Assembly: GCA_032622095.1 (NCBI GenBank)
Contig: CP136066.1
Coordinates: 151,730,224 to 151,794,223 of the forward strand
From: Siphonodentalium dalli
Lineage: Eukaryota; Mollusca; Scaphopoda; Gadilida; Siphonodentaliidae
DNA: 64,000 nt
Direction of reading: 5' to 3'
Of this stretch, positions 26,106-36,816 are shown piece by piece (position 1 is the stretch's first letter; the number at the start of each line of letters is the position of its first letter). A program made the translations under genes and the position numbers. Under the pieces are notes generated by a model that worked only from the letters and a program-made list of their open reading frames with translations, was not told the DNA's origin and did no database searches.

Positions 26106-27895
26106 CGTATCTTTAACAGATAATTAATTGAGACAAAATTGGAAGAGTTACCTCATAACCACTTAATATGCATAATATCATTTGCCTTAAAGTTATGTGA
26201 AATACTCCGGTTGGGTGATCAAATAGAAATTGAGAATAATCTTCCTCAAAGTAGTAATTTGTTACTAATATCATCAATCCAAATTGACGATACACATTGT
26301 CATTCTTATATATTAATTAAATGCAATGGCTCTCGATGGCGAAATCATTTGTGTTAGATTATCGCCGATATTTGCGTCCCGGATCGAGATGTAAATATTT
26401 ACAATTGGGCGCAGTTCCGACGATGTTTTCTATGGAGTGGTATGGTTGATATCTTCGAAATTTTGGCGATGTTAGTAGATTGCTACATTCCCCATATTGA
26501 CATTCTGCCTGTGTACTAACTTATAAATTCCACGCACCCGAACAAGTCCATAATATGTCTTTAATATCCAAAGATGTTCATCTGGCAGCAAATCACGAAG
26601 CAAGTAATTATTAGGGAAATGGGCAGCACAGGAGAACCTTGAATATACATGATTTCTGGTGATATTCAGATGAGGGATGTGGCCTGTAGGGTGTACCAAT
26701 GAGTAATTTGAAAATTTTGAAATAGCTTCAATCTACAGGCTATCCTAATCATGATATTTTCCAAACAATTTTCCAACACATAGCCAACTCCAAACTATTG
26801 CTATATCCGATATACATTCTTCACTCATTTCTGCAATATATCTACTTCACAAAACTTTTCTGAAAACAAGCCGTTATTGGTGGTAATTGAACCTTCCAAG
26901 ATCTTTCCATTTCAGAAAAGAGAAAACCCAAAACAGTTTAAAAAACATTTTGGAACACATTCATAAATAGCATATAAAAAAGAAAAAAACTAACTCAAAT
27001 TGATCCATGGCTTAGAAAATTGTGGAACACCGATGCGTCAATTCAGGGATGCATGATATCAATAACAGCAATCTTAAGGATACGGGCAGCCTAGGCGATT
27101 GGTATAGTCAACTCCGCTAAAACGGCTATAAACAGAAAGAATATTATATCATATATTATTTGATATGCTTTCTGTGAGTTTAATATAATTTAATTAATGA
27201 CTGTTAGGCAAAAAGTGTTGATTCTCAGGCATAGCCGCATCGGAAATATTTTTTTTTGCATTGGACCATTTTATTACAATTTGGATCTCATCGTAGTTGT
27301 AAACCACGCAACATGAAAATAGGAAACTGTACCATGGAAATTATTTATGTTTCAAATATCAAATAGGAGCTAAATACAACAGTGTATGTGTGGGTTTCCA
27401 ACAAAAGACCGTTGGCAATGATAACTATCAGGTACATTGTCACCACAGGCTGTCCAAACCCCCTAGTTTATTGGTAAAATTTGTTGAACATTTCGATCTG
27501 CGGTCAGCAGGAAGTTTGATATTGAAAAAAAAAAAAAATTGAGAATGCAAACATGGAATGCAACAAAAATTCAGTTTGACAATCAGTGTATATTGGCCAT
27601 GTTTTTAAAAGTTTTATTGTCGATCATCCATTGCGGTACATATAGTCTAATTAGTCAGTGGAATAAGTGAACCAAGACTTTCTATGATAGTTTGGAAGAT
27701 CACTTTATCTTTGTTTTGACTGTATTTACGCACCATATTTTTATATGAATCTGATATCTGGTGTTAAAAATGATTGTGCCGATATTAAAAATCATATCGA
27801 TATTATATATCAGTCAAGGTAATCCCTATATGATGTACGGGTAGTACAATGTCATAATTTATCATTCTTTATATCAGATTATATTAGTTTATATT
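26106..27895. other. No gene; one small copy of the arm end
   Basis: No convincing coding sequence. At about 27108-27150 the phrase CCGCTAAAACGGCTATAAAC followed by AGAAAGAATATT is a diverged copy of the left-arm end near 2143-2178. The rest is AT-rich and unassigned. Confidence 0.45.
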
Positions 27896-28062
27896 CATTA
27901 CAAAGTGCTCCTTACAATTTCTGGACTTGGGAAGGTATAATAACCCACGCTTATTATGCCAGTCTGTGGGCATAAAAAAATAAAACATAAAAATAAAACC
28001 CTCGCGCCCCCATTTATTTTCCAAAACAATTGCCTGAGAATCAAATATCTTTTTTCATTTGG
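27896..28062 (-). mobile_element. Fragment related to the GGCCAAAA-ended element
   Basis: In reverse complement this reads TTGATTCTCAGGCAATTG, then a G-rich run and a T-rich AGGGTTTTATTTTTA segment. That follows the same order as the left end of the element at 40723-41299. No intact ends were found here. It lies just outside copy 1 of the segmental duplication. Confidence 0.5.
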
Positions 28063-28140
28063 TCTTATTGACACAAAATCCAATTATATAACACACATCT
28101 AACAAATTATTTCTATAATATGCATAAAACCTCGTCAGTT

Positions 28141-28204
28141 GGAACCCAATGGAATCGAACCATGTAGCTTACAAGTATACTTGCAGCTAAACCAAGTGAG
28201 TCCC
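28141..28204 (-). ncRNA. tRNA-like sequence (tRNA pseudogene or SINE head)
   Basis: On the minus strand a GGGACTC 5' arm can pair, with G-U wobbles, with a GGGTTCC 3' arm. CTTG/CAAG form a 4-bp D-like stem. A CTTGTAA loop would read anticodon TGT (Thr type). GGTTCGATTCC is a near-consensus box B. The molecule is only 64 nt, with a compressed variable region and no clear box A, so it is unlikely to be a functional tRNA gene. A second copy lies at 40081-40144 in the duplicated block. Confidence 0.45.
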
Positions 28205-28328
28205 TGGGTACATAAGAGGTTACATGCTATGACTAAAATAATTTTGAAATTGAAGATTGTGGGTGAATTTCGTTTGATGTTTTAGTTATATTCTGTGCTA
28301 TCATAATAAAAGGTCAGCAGACCACAGT

Positions 28329-28991
28329 GTCCCCCGAAAAAGTGGCAAGTCGATGCCGCTTTGTTGAATAAATATAAAAAAAATTGTTGAAATTTTCTAA
28401 GTTGAAAAGGGTTAATAACTCCTAAAAAAAAAAAAATTCCGTCATCTATATACATGTTGCACATCTCCAATATGTGGGTAACAATACACTGAAGTTTCAA
28501 ATATCTACAATCAAAACTGTAGGAGGAGTTGATTACACCACGAAGGTACCCTCATACAGAAAATTATAAAAAATGTTGAAATTTTCTAAGTCAAAAAGGG
28601 TTAATAACTCCGTCAAAAAAAAAAAATTCCGTCATCTTTATACATGTTGCACATCTTCAATATATGGGCAACAATATTCTGAAGTTACAAATCTCTAGGA
28701 TGAAAACTGTAGGAGGAGTTGATAACACCATGAAGGTACCCTCATACAGAAAATTATAAAAAATGTTGAAATATTCTAAGTCGAAAAGGGTTAATAACTC
28801 CCTCAAAAAATAATTTTTCCGTCATCTGTATACATGTTGCACATCTTCGATATATGGGCAACAATATTCTGAAGTTTCAAATCTCTGGGATGAAATCTGT
28901 AGGAGGAGATGATTACACCATGAAGGTACTCAAAAGTGTGACGGACGGACCCCGTTTCTATAGTCCCCCAAAAATAAATTTTTCGGGGGAC
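28329..28991. mobile_element. GTCCCCCGAAAA-ended insertion with internal 190-bp repeats
   Basis: It starts GTCCCCCGAAAA and ends TTTTCGGGGGAC, an exact 12-bp inverted repeat. The homologous place in copy 2 of the segmental duplication (about 40,370) reads straight through CATAATTAGGAGTTTAGTG, a natural empty site. About 20 bp just left of the TIR (28309-28328) are also absent there, so the true left limit may be slightly outside. The interior has three direct repeats at exactly 190-bp spacing (GTCATCT at 28441, 28631 and 28821), each with TACATGTTGCACATCT and GTAGGAGGAG. No transposase is encoded. Confidence 0.8.
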
Positions 28992-29689
28992 AATTAGCAG
29001 TTTAGTGTTCGACAGTAATGAACATGATGAAATCTTCAATGAAATTAGTTATAATACAAACAATATACCATTATTCATCCACTCGTTTTTATTTATATTC
29101 GTCGTCATCTTGAGTACACAGCATCGTAACTCCCTTCAGTCAACCCGTCTCCATCTGCAATCTTGTCTTTTCTTTGCATTGCATTATACAACTGAAAATT
29201 GTGATAAAACATCGTCATGATCATTGAATGTGTCCATGTTACATTGGTTTGTTTGGTCACCATCGCCATTTTGACCACCTTGACATCACCTTATATGGCA
29301 AAATGTGTCTATATGTATTCATTAAAATTTGAGAGCTCCCATCTAGAGGTCATCCTGAACATGTTTGTAAATTTTCATAACAATAGCCCAATAAATTCGG
29401 GCAATAGGATGTGCCGATGGATTAAAATTCAAAATTCAAGATGGCTGCTGGAGGCTATGTTTTTTTACATATTTTGTAAAAAATTATGGCTCTCATCGCT
29501 TCGTGTGTGGCCCACTTGAGGTCACTGGCTGACCTGATATCAGTGTGAATACTTGTCAATAGCGGTCATTAATACATTGAATAGTAGTTCTTAATTGTGA
29601 ACAATGAGGATGTTGTAAACACACTAGACCAGCTATTTTACATAATCATTTCAATTCATTCGATATATAACAACTGTTACTTGATATAT

Positions 29690-29990
29690 TCTTAAGATGG
29701 ATAAGCGTGTAAATAGTGCAGTCAACTGCGTAATTAAGTGTCACGTGATATGTACTTTCGGTTTATATCAAAGTTTGTGTTTGGTAACACTTTCCTTATG
29801 TTTACTGGTCATTTATTCAATAAAACAACGTCATATTTGACACAATTTATTGAAGAAAAATAAGCACCTGATTATTATTTAGGTAATTGGCAATGCCGAT
29901 GTTGAAACCGAAGTGCCGATTGTCATCCGACGGGCCATAAGCGGCCGATTCCGATTGTCATATCCGATCATCGGCTCATCACTACTTATA
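29690..29990 (-). mobile_element. Deleted relative of the 38.5-kb hAT element
   Basis: In reverse complement this matches both ends of the element at 38465-39658. ATCGGCTCATCACTA at 29976-29990 is the same 15-bp terminus. The following sequence (GAAGAAAAATAAGCACCTGA, ATTTATTCAATAAAACAACG, GGTAACACTTTCC) matches its left third. AGTGTCACGTGATATG with CTTTCGGTTTATAT matches the sequence near 39052-39080. The middle is missing. The other terminus is not recognisable, so this copy is truncated. Confidence 0.7.
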
Positions 29991-30229
29991 AGTAATGATA
30001 TAGTGACTAGATACATGGTTGAATGAACACTAACTGAATGCAGATAATGTCTACAAAAGGATAATGACAATAAACATTCCTCATCTACTGCAAAAGTCTG
30101 GCAGAGACACTTGGTAGTATTGTATCCAGTATCTACTTGTTACAATGGGGGCACGTTGCTCCAAGTAATGCAGAACTAAGCTACTCGTCACATGACTTGA
30201 GCCTTTAAATAAGTTATCTACAATCTTAA

Positions 30230-30975
30230 GGAGGCGCCATTCGTGAATTAAAAAAACCCACTATATTCCAATCAATTTGAAGGGAAAAATCATTATGCAT
30301 TATAAGCAATGTGTGATACAGTATTATAACAACTCACAATATACCCTCACAATATGAATTATATAAAAAAGTGGTTTAAAAAAGTCAAATGAATTTTTTT
30401 TCATGTAGGTCTATCGAGTTGTACTGGGAATATAAAAAAAAAACACATTGCATTATCTAGACCATGAACTCAATTAGGGTATGCGCTCAGTCTATCTGAA
30501 ATCATAAATGTCTGCGAGTAAATAAATCAAATATTTTTCACAGTATATTTTAGTTTTTTGGCAGCCATTTTGCAGGACTATTTTTTTTCTCGGGTAAAGG
30601 ACCAAAACAACATAAAACAAATATTATTCAACGCTTTCAATAATCTGGCAGACATAAATACTCAATATTGTTTCATCTTTTCAGACATTAAGTACCGCTA
30701 GCTTTATGTTGATTTATTCTAACAAAAATAGTTTTGCGAATGGCTGCCAAAAACTTAAATACAAAATGAAAAATGTTTGATATATTTTCCCGCAGACCGT
30801 TATTACAATTTAAAAAAAAAAGTTGACATAATTCGAACATATCTCTCATATTGTGAGGGTAAACACATGTTATTATAATATTATAACATACATTGGTTAT
30901 AAAGGATACTAATTTTTCTCTTCAGATTACTTCAAATTTCCATTTTAAGAAAATTCACTGTTGAGGCCAGTTCTT
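30230..30975. mobile_element. Long foldback element of about 740 bp
   Basis: Both halves match in reverse complement over most of their length. ACCCTCACAATATGAA near 30342 pairs with TCATATTGTGAGGGTA near 30848. TTTTTTGGCAGCCATTTTGC near 30555 pairs with GCGAATGGCTGCCAAAAA near 30737. The outer arms run from GTGAATT to AATTCAC. Arm identity is moderate, so the element is not young. Non-coding. Confidence 0.65.
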
Positions 30976-31119
30976 AACAATTTGGTGACATGAATTGAGC
31001 GCTATCTCCACACATACAGTGATCACTCAAGCATGCACATACTTGGTCGACAGCAGTGCCAAGATACGGAATATACATGTAGCATTTCCTGAAAATCAAC
31101 CTCAGGATACTTCATACAG

Positions 31120-31390
31120 TGTTAGGGGAACTTACTTATTTTGGGGTGTTAATAACCAATTTGACCTCTTACCAAGTTGCACTCACCACTCTTTGCATTC
31201 CCTTGCTATGACCATGTCTTCAAAAAAATTCTTGTTCTCTTCCATCATAAATTGAAGCCTGCCTTAGTGGTGGCGTTTCCATGGGTGCCATCTTTTCGCA
31301 CTTGTAGTCATCACCGGAACTCTGAAAGAGCATAAATTAAAATTTAAAATTAAAATCAGTTGAACCTGATCTTTATATGCAATTAACAAG
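31120..31390 (+). repeat. Dispersed block also present at 37598-37830
   Basis: GGGGAACTTACTTATTTTGG, GCATTCCCTTGCTATGA, AAGCTGCCTTAGTGGTG-like, CATCTTTTC, ACTTGTA, GGAACTCTGAAA and ATGCAATTAACAA occur in the same order at 37598-37830. The two copies lie outside, on either side of, the 31.5-36.8 kb inverted-repeat interval, in direct orientation. Confidence 0.7.
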
Positions 31391-31477
31391 AGACTGCACC
31401 GGTGGTGTTGGCATACCACCATGGTGGCAAATTCGAACTGACAAAGTATGGGTGAGATATATAATATTTATAAATAA

Positions 31478-31820
31478 TATTACTTTTTCCTTAAGGGAAG
31501 CCCGAAACTGAACTATATGGATTACGTCTCCGGCCTTGTGTCAATCAGGAGGGTTAAAATTTTATTGCTGTGCCGACCCACTCACACCCGTGTCCAGATT
31601 AGTCTCGCATGAATACACCCGCATTCTATCTATTGTCTAGTCAGTTTTTTATTTCCGACTTAATCATGAGATTTGCGAGTCGCGGGGTTGGGAATGGCAC
31701 CACCATGGGAGGGATCTATGATAGTTCAGTTTCGGGCTTCCCTTAAGGAAAAAGTAATATTATTTATAAATATTATATTTTTCCGCCAAGGAGAAGCCCT
31801 CAACTGAACTATATGGATTA
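31478..31820. mobile_element. Nested TIR ends, left member of a 5-kb inverted pair
   Basis: CTTTTTCCTTAAGGGAAGCC at 31484 and its complement at 31731 form one TIR pair around about 300 bp. Immediately outside it, TTCCGCCAAGGAGAAGCCC and CAACTGAACTATATGG (31781-31816) is a related but distinct end. Its partner in opposite orientation is at 36774-36816. The inner sequence 31510-31650 (ATTACGTCTCCGGCC ... GACAATAGATAG in complement) matches 36650-36778 almost base for base in inverted orientation. These are ends of one transposon family arranged around 5 kb of other sequence. Confidence 0.7.
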
Positions 31821-32195
31821 GAATGCAAGCCCAGGAGGAGGCACGAGCAATAAAGTTAATTAATATCCAAATTCGATGGGAATGTACTCTTCCGAAACAG
31901 GATTCATGTAAATGTGATTTAGTCATGAATCAGATATGATTATGTTACGTGAAAGAGCTCCCAATTCAGATTACGACATTGCTCAAATGTGTACCGCCCG
32001 CCCCCCTTGTTTTTGGAATAAACATCCCAGGTAGTGCCATAGAATTCATGCTAGCGAGACAACCGAGCAAGTATAACTTTGCTGCATCCTATTCTCTTTG
32101 TTATCTTCTTCGCTCTCTCGACAGTTCACATTATGAACTGATGTCACATGCAGCCATTGTGTAGTCCATAAGATATCAGAATGCTTATGATACAC

Positions 32196-32359
32196 CAGGG
32201 AGCAAATTAACTGGAATCGTATCGCGATTTGCCACTGAAATGTGGATACCGGTAATAGCGAGGATATTTTTATACATGTATGATGTTATAAAAATGCTAT
32301 CTAAGCATGTCAATGTGAGATTATTTGCTAATCAGATATCGAAAGTAAATTGCTCCCTG
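32196..32359. mobile_element. hAT-type MITE with exact 8-bp target duplication
   Basis: It begins CAGGGAGCAAATTA and ends TAAATTGCTCCCTG. It is flanked on both sides by TGATACAC (32188-32195 and 32360-32367). The length (164 bp), CAGGG-type terminus and 8-bp duplication are those of hAT superfamily MITEs. No coding capacity. Confidence 0.9.
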
Positions 32360-32670
32360 TGATACACAAACCAGATATAAAAATGATATGCAGCAGATAT
32401 CATAGCGAGGTATGAGGTTTCATTATATCATGCCACACATCTGTACTCCAGCCTCGTATAATGTAGAGAGCAGGGAACGCCATCATGATCCAAGGTATCA
32501 TTGCATACCAGTATATATGGGATTAGAGAACACCACTGAGGACTTGATGAACAAGCATAGAAGCATCAGTGATCTATGATGGCGCACATAACGAGTGTCG
32601 GGTACATTTCGAAATGATCAAATGTAGCAGAATGATCAAAATTGCAAAATGACCGGTGAAGGAGTGGCCT

Positions 32671-33180
32671 GGAGGTATCCCGAAGGTATTACGATTCCAG
32701 GAGATTGGACCCCATCGTGTGGAGATGTGGGCCACTGCACCGTGGGGAAGAGATAGAAGGCTGGTTGGTGCAGCTCTTGGAGGCACGCAACAAGTCTTCC
32801 CCACCCAGATCATTCAGCCTTTCTTTCCTACCGGGGAAGGAGTGGCCTGGAGGTATCCCTAAGGTATTACGATTCCAGGGGATTGGACCCCATCTTGTGG
32901 AGATGTGGGCCCCTGCACCATGGGGAAGAGTTAGAAGGTTGGTTGGTGCAGCACTTGGAGGCACGCAACAACAAGTCTTCCCCACCCAGAACATTCATCC
33001 TACCGGTGGAGGAGTGGCCTAGAGGTATCCCGAAGGTGTACGATTCCAGGGGAGTGACTGGACCCCATCTGTGGAGATGTGGGCCACTGCACCGTGGGGA
33101 AGAGGCAGAAGGCTGGAGCAGCTCTTGGAGGCACGCAACAACTCTTCACTTCCCCACCCAGAACATCCTCCAAAGGCTAC
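32671..33180 (+). repeat. Three tandem repeats of about 175 bp, with a fourth copy near 33723
   Basis: Units start near 32671, 32849 and 33021. Each contains GGTATCC...GAAGGT, ACGATTCCAGG, GGACCCCATC, GGAGATGTGGGCC, CTGCACC and GTCTTCCCCACCCAGA. A separated unit at 33723-33890 has the same order and is the one in which a plausible peptide (ARMYPEGITIPGDRLDPIL) reads through. The tandem units appear to be duplicates of that segment in which the frame has been lost. Frames of 68-106 codons on both strands in this region come from the repeat. Confidence 0.75.
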
Positions 33181-33235
33181 AGTGCTGGATCTTTCCTGAC
33201 TGAGATAAATACTCGCAAATTGTTGAATTAAATGA

Positions 33236-33778
33236 AGCAATATAAGATATCAACCAGTATCCTCATCCTGTACAAAATCACTTACCAGCGGAACATCAGA
33301 ATCGTCGTCCGACAGTGTGCCTGGTGACCCACTGTCGACCCGCGATTCTTGCTCATCGTCGTCAAACCTGCCGACGCCACGCGATGCAGAGAAGCATGTC
33401 AAGATCGACGCCAGCCAACAGAATTGGCTGCATCAGGTTGGGATACCAGACTGTGGAAGAGGCCTACTCTGAAATGGTTCGACGCAAGACAAATGCTCTT
33501 GCATTTGGGATAAGTAGCTATGTCCTGTCCAAGGTCACCCCCTCAAATTCTGGGGCATCATCAAGCTGCGCCCCCAAGGCCAGAGGGAATAAGTTCTGAT
33601 GAGCCATTTGATCAGAGGAAGCCCCTTCCATGGAATCCCCCAAATGCAGGTGGTCCTGACCAAACTGGAATAAATGTCGATGACATACCACTATGATCAC
33701 ATGACGGCGGAGGAGCAGGCCCGGATGTATCCCGAAGGTATTACGATTCCAGGGGATCGACTGGACCCCATCTTGTAA
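33236..33778 (+). pseudogene. Eroded coding segment, unknown protein
   Basis: Three overlapping frames look protein-like in succession. At 33236-33472 there is a Ser-rich acidic stretch including GTSESSSDSVPGDPLSTRD and LPTPRDAEKHVKIDASQ. At 33315-33599, in another frame, there is TVEEAYSEMVRRKTNALAFG. At 33514-33696 there is a Pro-rich stretch with EGISSDEPFDQRKPLPWN, then 33674-33778 with HMTAEEQARMYPEGITIPGD. The switching between frames suggests frameshifts or unrecognised introns. I recognise no family. It lies inside the 31.5-36.8 kb inverted-repeat interval, so it may be the remains of that element's gene or captured host exons. Confidence 0.35.
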
Positions 33779-36649
33779 TGATGTGGGCCACTGCACCATG
33801 GGGAAGAGTCAGAAGGCCATTTGGCTGGTGCGCTATGTCTAGACTATGAGAGCAAGAGCGTCACGTGACAACGAGTCTTCCCCACCCAGAACAGCCGCCA
33901 AAGGCTACTCCCAGGTGCCCAATAATTGTGGTGGCCTATAAACAGATCATCGTGGCAGGAATCCAGGCCGAAATCAAAATACTGATGGAAATTTTACTCT
34001 ATGTGGAATAATAGTATATCGATGTGAATTTTTTCGAAAGTTAATAATCGTATTGCCACTACCATTAGGCACCTGAGAGAAAGGTGCCGGAGCAATCGCC
34101 CGTGAAGATTGGTTTCCCGAATCAACCACTTGCAGCACCCGCCTACCGTTGGTTCACGCTGCCGTAGCAGGACCTGGGGGGCCAGAACTGGTCCTGCCCG
34201 AGGTAAAGACTGGTACGGTTGCTCAAAGTAGGTAATCATTGACTAATATGCCCTTACCCAACTATAACAAGTAATACACCCGTGAATGAGCAACCTGCAC
34301 GGTGTGTGGCCATCAAATTCGAATCATGTTCGACTGCAAGACATGCTGTTAGTTATAACAAAGCAAGGTTAATATACATAACACAATACAACCTAGGTTA
34401 TTGAGTATAAAGTAAGGTTAATATAAAATCACGTTATACCCCTGGCCACGTGATCTTACCTGCTATGACAGGTAAGATACTGTCTTTTCTCGTATATGAG
34501 GACGATGAGTTCCGAATGCACATAGGCAAGAACTAGGCGGTTTCCTTTAGGAAAGTGCGCTTACAGCGGACGTGAATATACGAATGCCTTCATTTTCGTC
34601 ATGATTGTATCGAATCGTTTTGTCACATAATCAGTGGATATGTGACAATAGACGAAAGCCATGTCTTGGCCGATACGGAAATATATTGGCAGTAGATGTG
34701 CGCAATATAAACGCTGCGCATGTAAGCTCGCTTTAGACATGTAACAATACAAATGCAGTCCTTTCTGATATTCTGCGCAATATAAATGTGTTGCATGTAA
34801 CTGCGCATCATACACGAGTGAAAGCTATTTGGCAGAATATCGTTTTGATATATGTGGAAATAGAAGTTAGTGAGCCAAGTGATGGTCTCTACTGGAAAGA
34901 CTATTGGCAGTGAAACTGGAGCACATGACAATATGTATTCTTTCTATTTCGCTGTTTGCCGTTATCATTCACTGATGAAACTGCAAAGTATGTCAGTATT
35001 GGGATGAAAACTGTTCACCATATGTAAGCATACTAGTAGTCAGTTCTGACAGCATACATGAGGCCCTGATACCATATGATTGTCATGTACAATGTATGGA
35101 ACTATTACGGCGTGCAATACATTATTGCAAGCTCGCCAATGCCGAGGCATATTAGATCCGACGGTAAGATGGCATTGAGGCACTTAAAGTCTTAAACCAT
35201 AATATGTCAATGGGACCGAGAAATTGAATGTATCGACAAACACTAATGTCTGAGGATAGAGGTCAGATGTGTCAAGTTGGTGACATCTGCTGATCACAGT
35301 CGTTACATCACAAAGATTGTCAATTCTAAGTGCCAACCCATGTGTGGCGTAAATCTTAAATCATCTGGCGAATGTTATGAAGGAGAAACATCAATCGAAT
35401 TAAAATTCAGTGAGATGCTGGCAAGCCAATAAATCGTTGCAACACCCTGACCATGTTGTGAGCAAGGTGTGCCATAGTGAAGACGAAGCTTTCCCTTATT
35501 GGCCAAGTTCCCATTGGAGATGGTTACTCTCCACAAGTAGGCCAGTAGTCTCACTTCAAGTCGAACATCCAAGATGGCTCCAAAATGTTTTTACCATGGG
35601 TAGAATCACAATTGTTTAAGTAAAGTGAGCCAAGTGTAGCTGGAGTGTCAGGCTACAAAGTTTTCACTTCATTGCAGTTGGTGATCAATATTTCGTAGTA
35701 ACCCAAACTGTACATACATGGATGTAAAGAATGCAACACAATATTTAGATCGACAGACAACACATCAATTTGAAGTGTGGTTACATATGTGATAACGAAT
35801 ACCATCCCCCTGTTACGGAGTGTTAGTAACTATTGTACTGATGATACAATGAGTTATATGATATTTAATCGTGATAGACAAGGCAGAATTTTCTAAATAC
35901 CTTGAAGTCGCTGTAATGTTTTATTACATTTGCCATGTGTCTAACAAGACCACGCGCTCATACATACTGGCGGGCGTAGATTCGCAGGTATTGATCGTTA
36001 AAACAATGTTACAGATCGCTCAGTCGAAAGAAATGTGAATTGTCATCTGATAGTGATAACAAGTACTATCTTTCGTATTTATTCATGTAAATTATTACAA
36101 AGGAGGATATGGCTGTCCTGTGCAACTTTCTGCGAATTAACAGAGCAGTGCCATGTATGATTTGGCAGTATACATTAGGATACAAAGCAACGGAACTTAC
36201 GAAATAACCGAAGCGAGTCGACGGAAACTTATTGTAAAGTGAAACACGTGTAGCACGAAATTAGGAGATATCGCATACCGTACTACATTGCGTCCTCAAT
36301 TGTAAGTCATGATAGTCATCACGCCGTATGTGTGGCACAATATGCACTATGTGGTTTTGCCACAAGTAAGCTATGTGCTTCTTTAGTCATTGTCAAGATG
36401 GCCATCTTAATTCCAATTGTTGGAAGATAAAGCCGTCTTGAGGAAAACAGAAAACACGGAAACAAATTACGGATACAGTGAAACGAAAAAAGTTCCCGTT
36501 TCGGATGTGAGAAATATTAATTAACTATCGGGTACAATAAATTGCAAGTTTGTAATATCAACAATAAATATTGAGTCGATAAACTCGCAACACAGAAAGA
36601 TACAACCTTTGAGAAAATAGAAACGATCCTGTCCTGGCGAGGAGGAATA
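33779..36649. other. Interior of the inverted-repeat interval, no gene recognised
   Basis: After the repeat unit ending near 33900, no frame with convincing protein features was found. Frames of 60-100 codons on the minus strand (34561-34931) overlap each other and contain only short internal repeats such as GCGCAATATAAA. Confidence 0.4.
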
Positions 36650-36816
36650 AAAACTGACTAGACAATAGATAGAATGCGGGTGTATTCATGCGAGACTAAT
36701 CTGGACACGGGTGTGAGTGGGTCGGCACAGCAATAAAATTTTAACCCTCCTGATTGACACAAGGCCGGAGACGTAATCCATATAGTTCAGTTGAGGGCTT
36801 CTCCTTGGCGGAAAAA
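36650..36816 (-). mobile_element. Right member of the 5-kb inverted pair
   Basis: Reverse complement of 31510-31650 plus the end sequence seen at 31781-31820. It terminates GGGCTTCTCCTTGGCGG plus an A-run. Together with the left cluster it bounds about 5.0-5.3 kb that includes the tandem repeats and eroded coding segment. No target duplication could be fixed because the left side has two nested termini. Confidence 0.65.

Larger units (their letters stand above)
28075..29510 (+). repeat. Segmental duplication, copy 1
   Basis: Homologous in the same orientation to about 40,000-41,420. Shared phrases include TTCTATAATATGCATAAAAC, AAGATTGTGGGTGAATTTCG, GTGTTCGA...GTGAACATGATG, ATACCATTATTCATCCACT and TTGAGTACACAGCATCGTAA. 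This copy carries an insertion at 28329-28991 that copy 2 lacks, and lacks the 40723-41299 insertion of copy 2. Two 71-100-codon frames at 29005-29519 are not conserved in copy 2 and are not treated as genes. Confidence 0.85.

Noticed and set aside
32574-33240. Pairs of 68-106-codon frames on both strands as genes
   Set aside because: They arise from the 175-bp tandem repeat and are mutually antisense; only the separate unit at 33674-33778 reads like protein.
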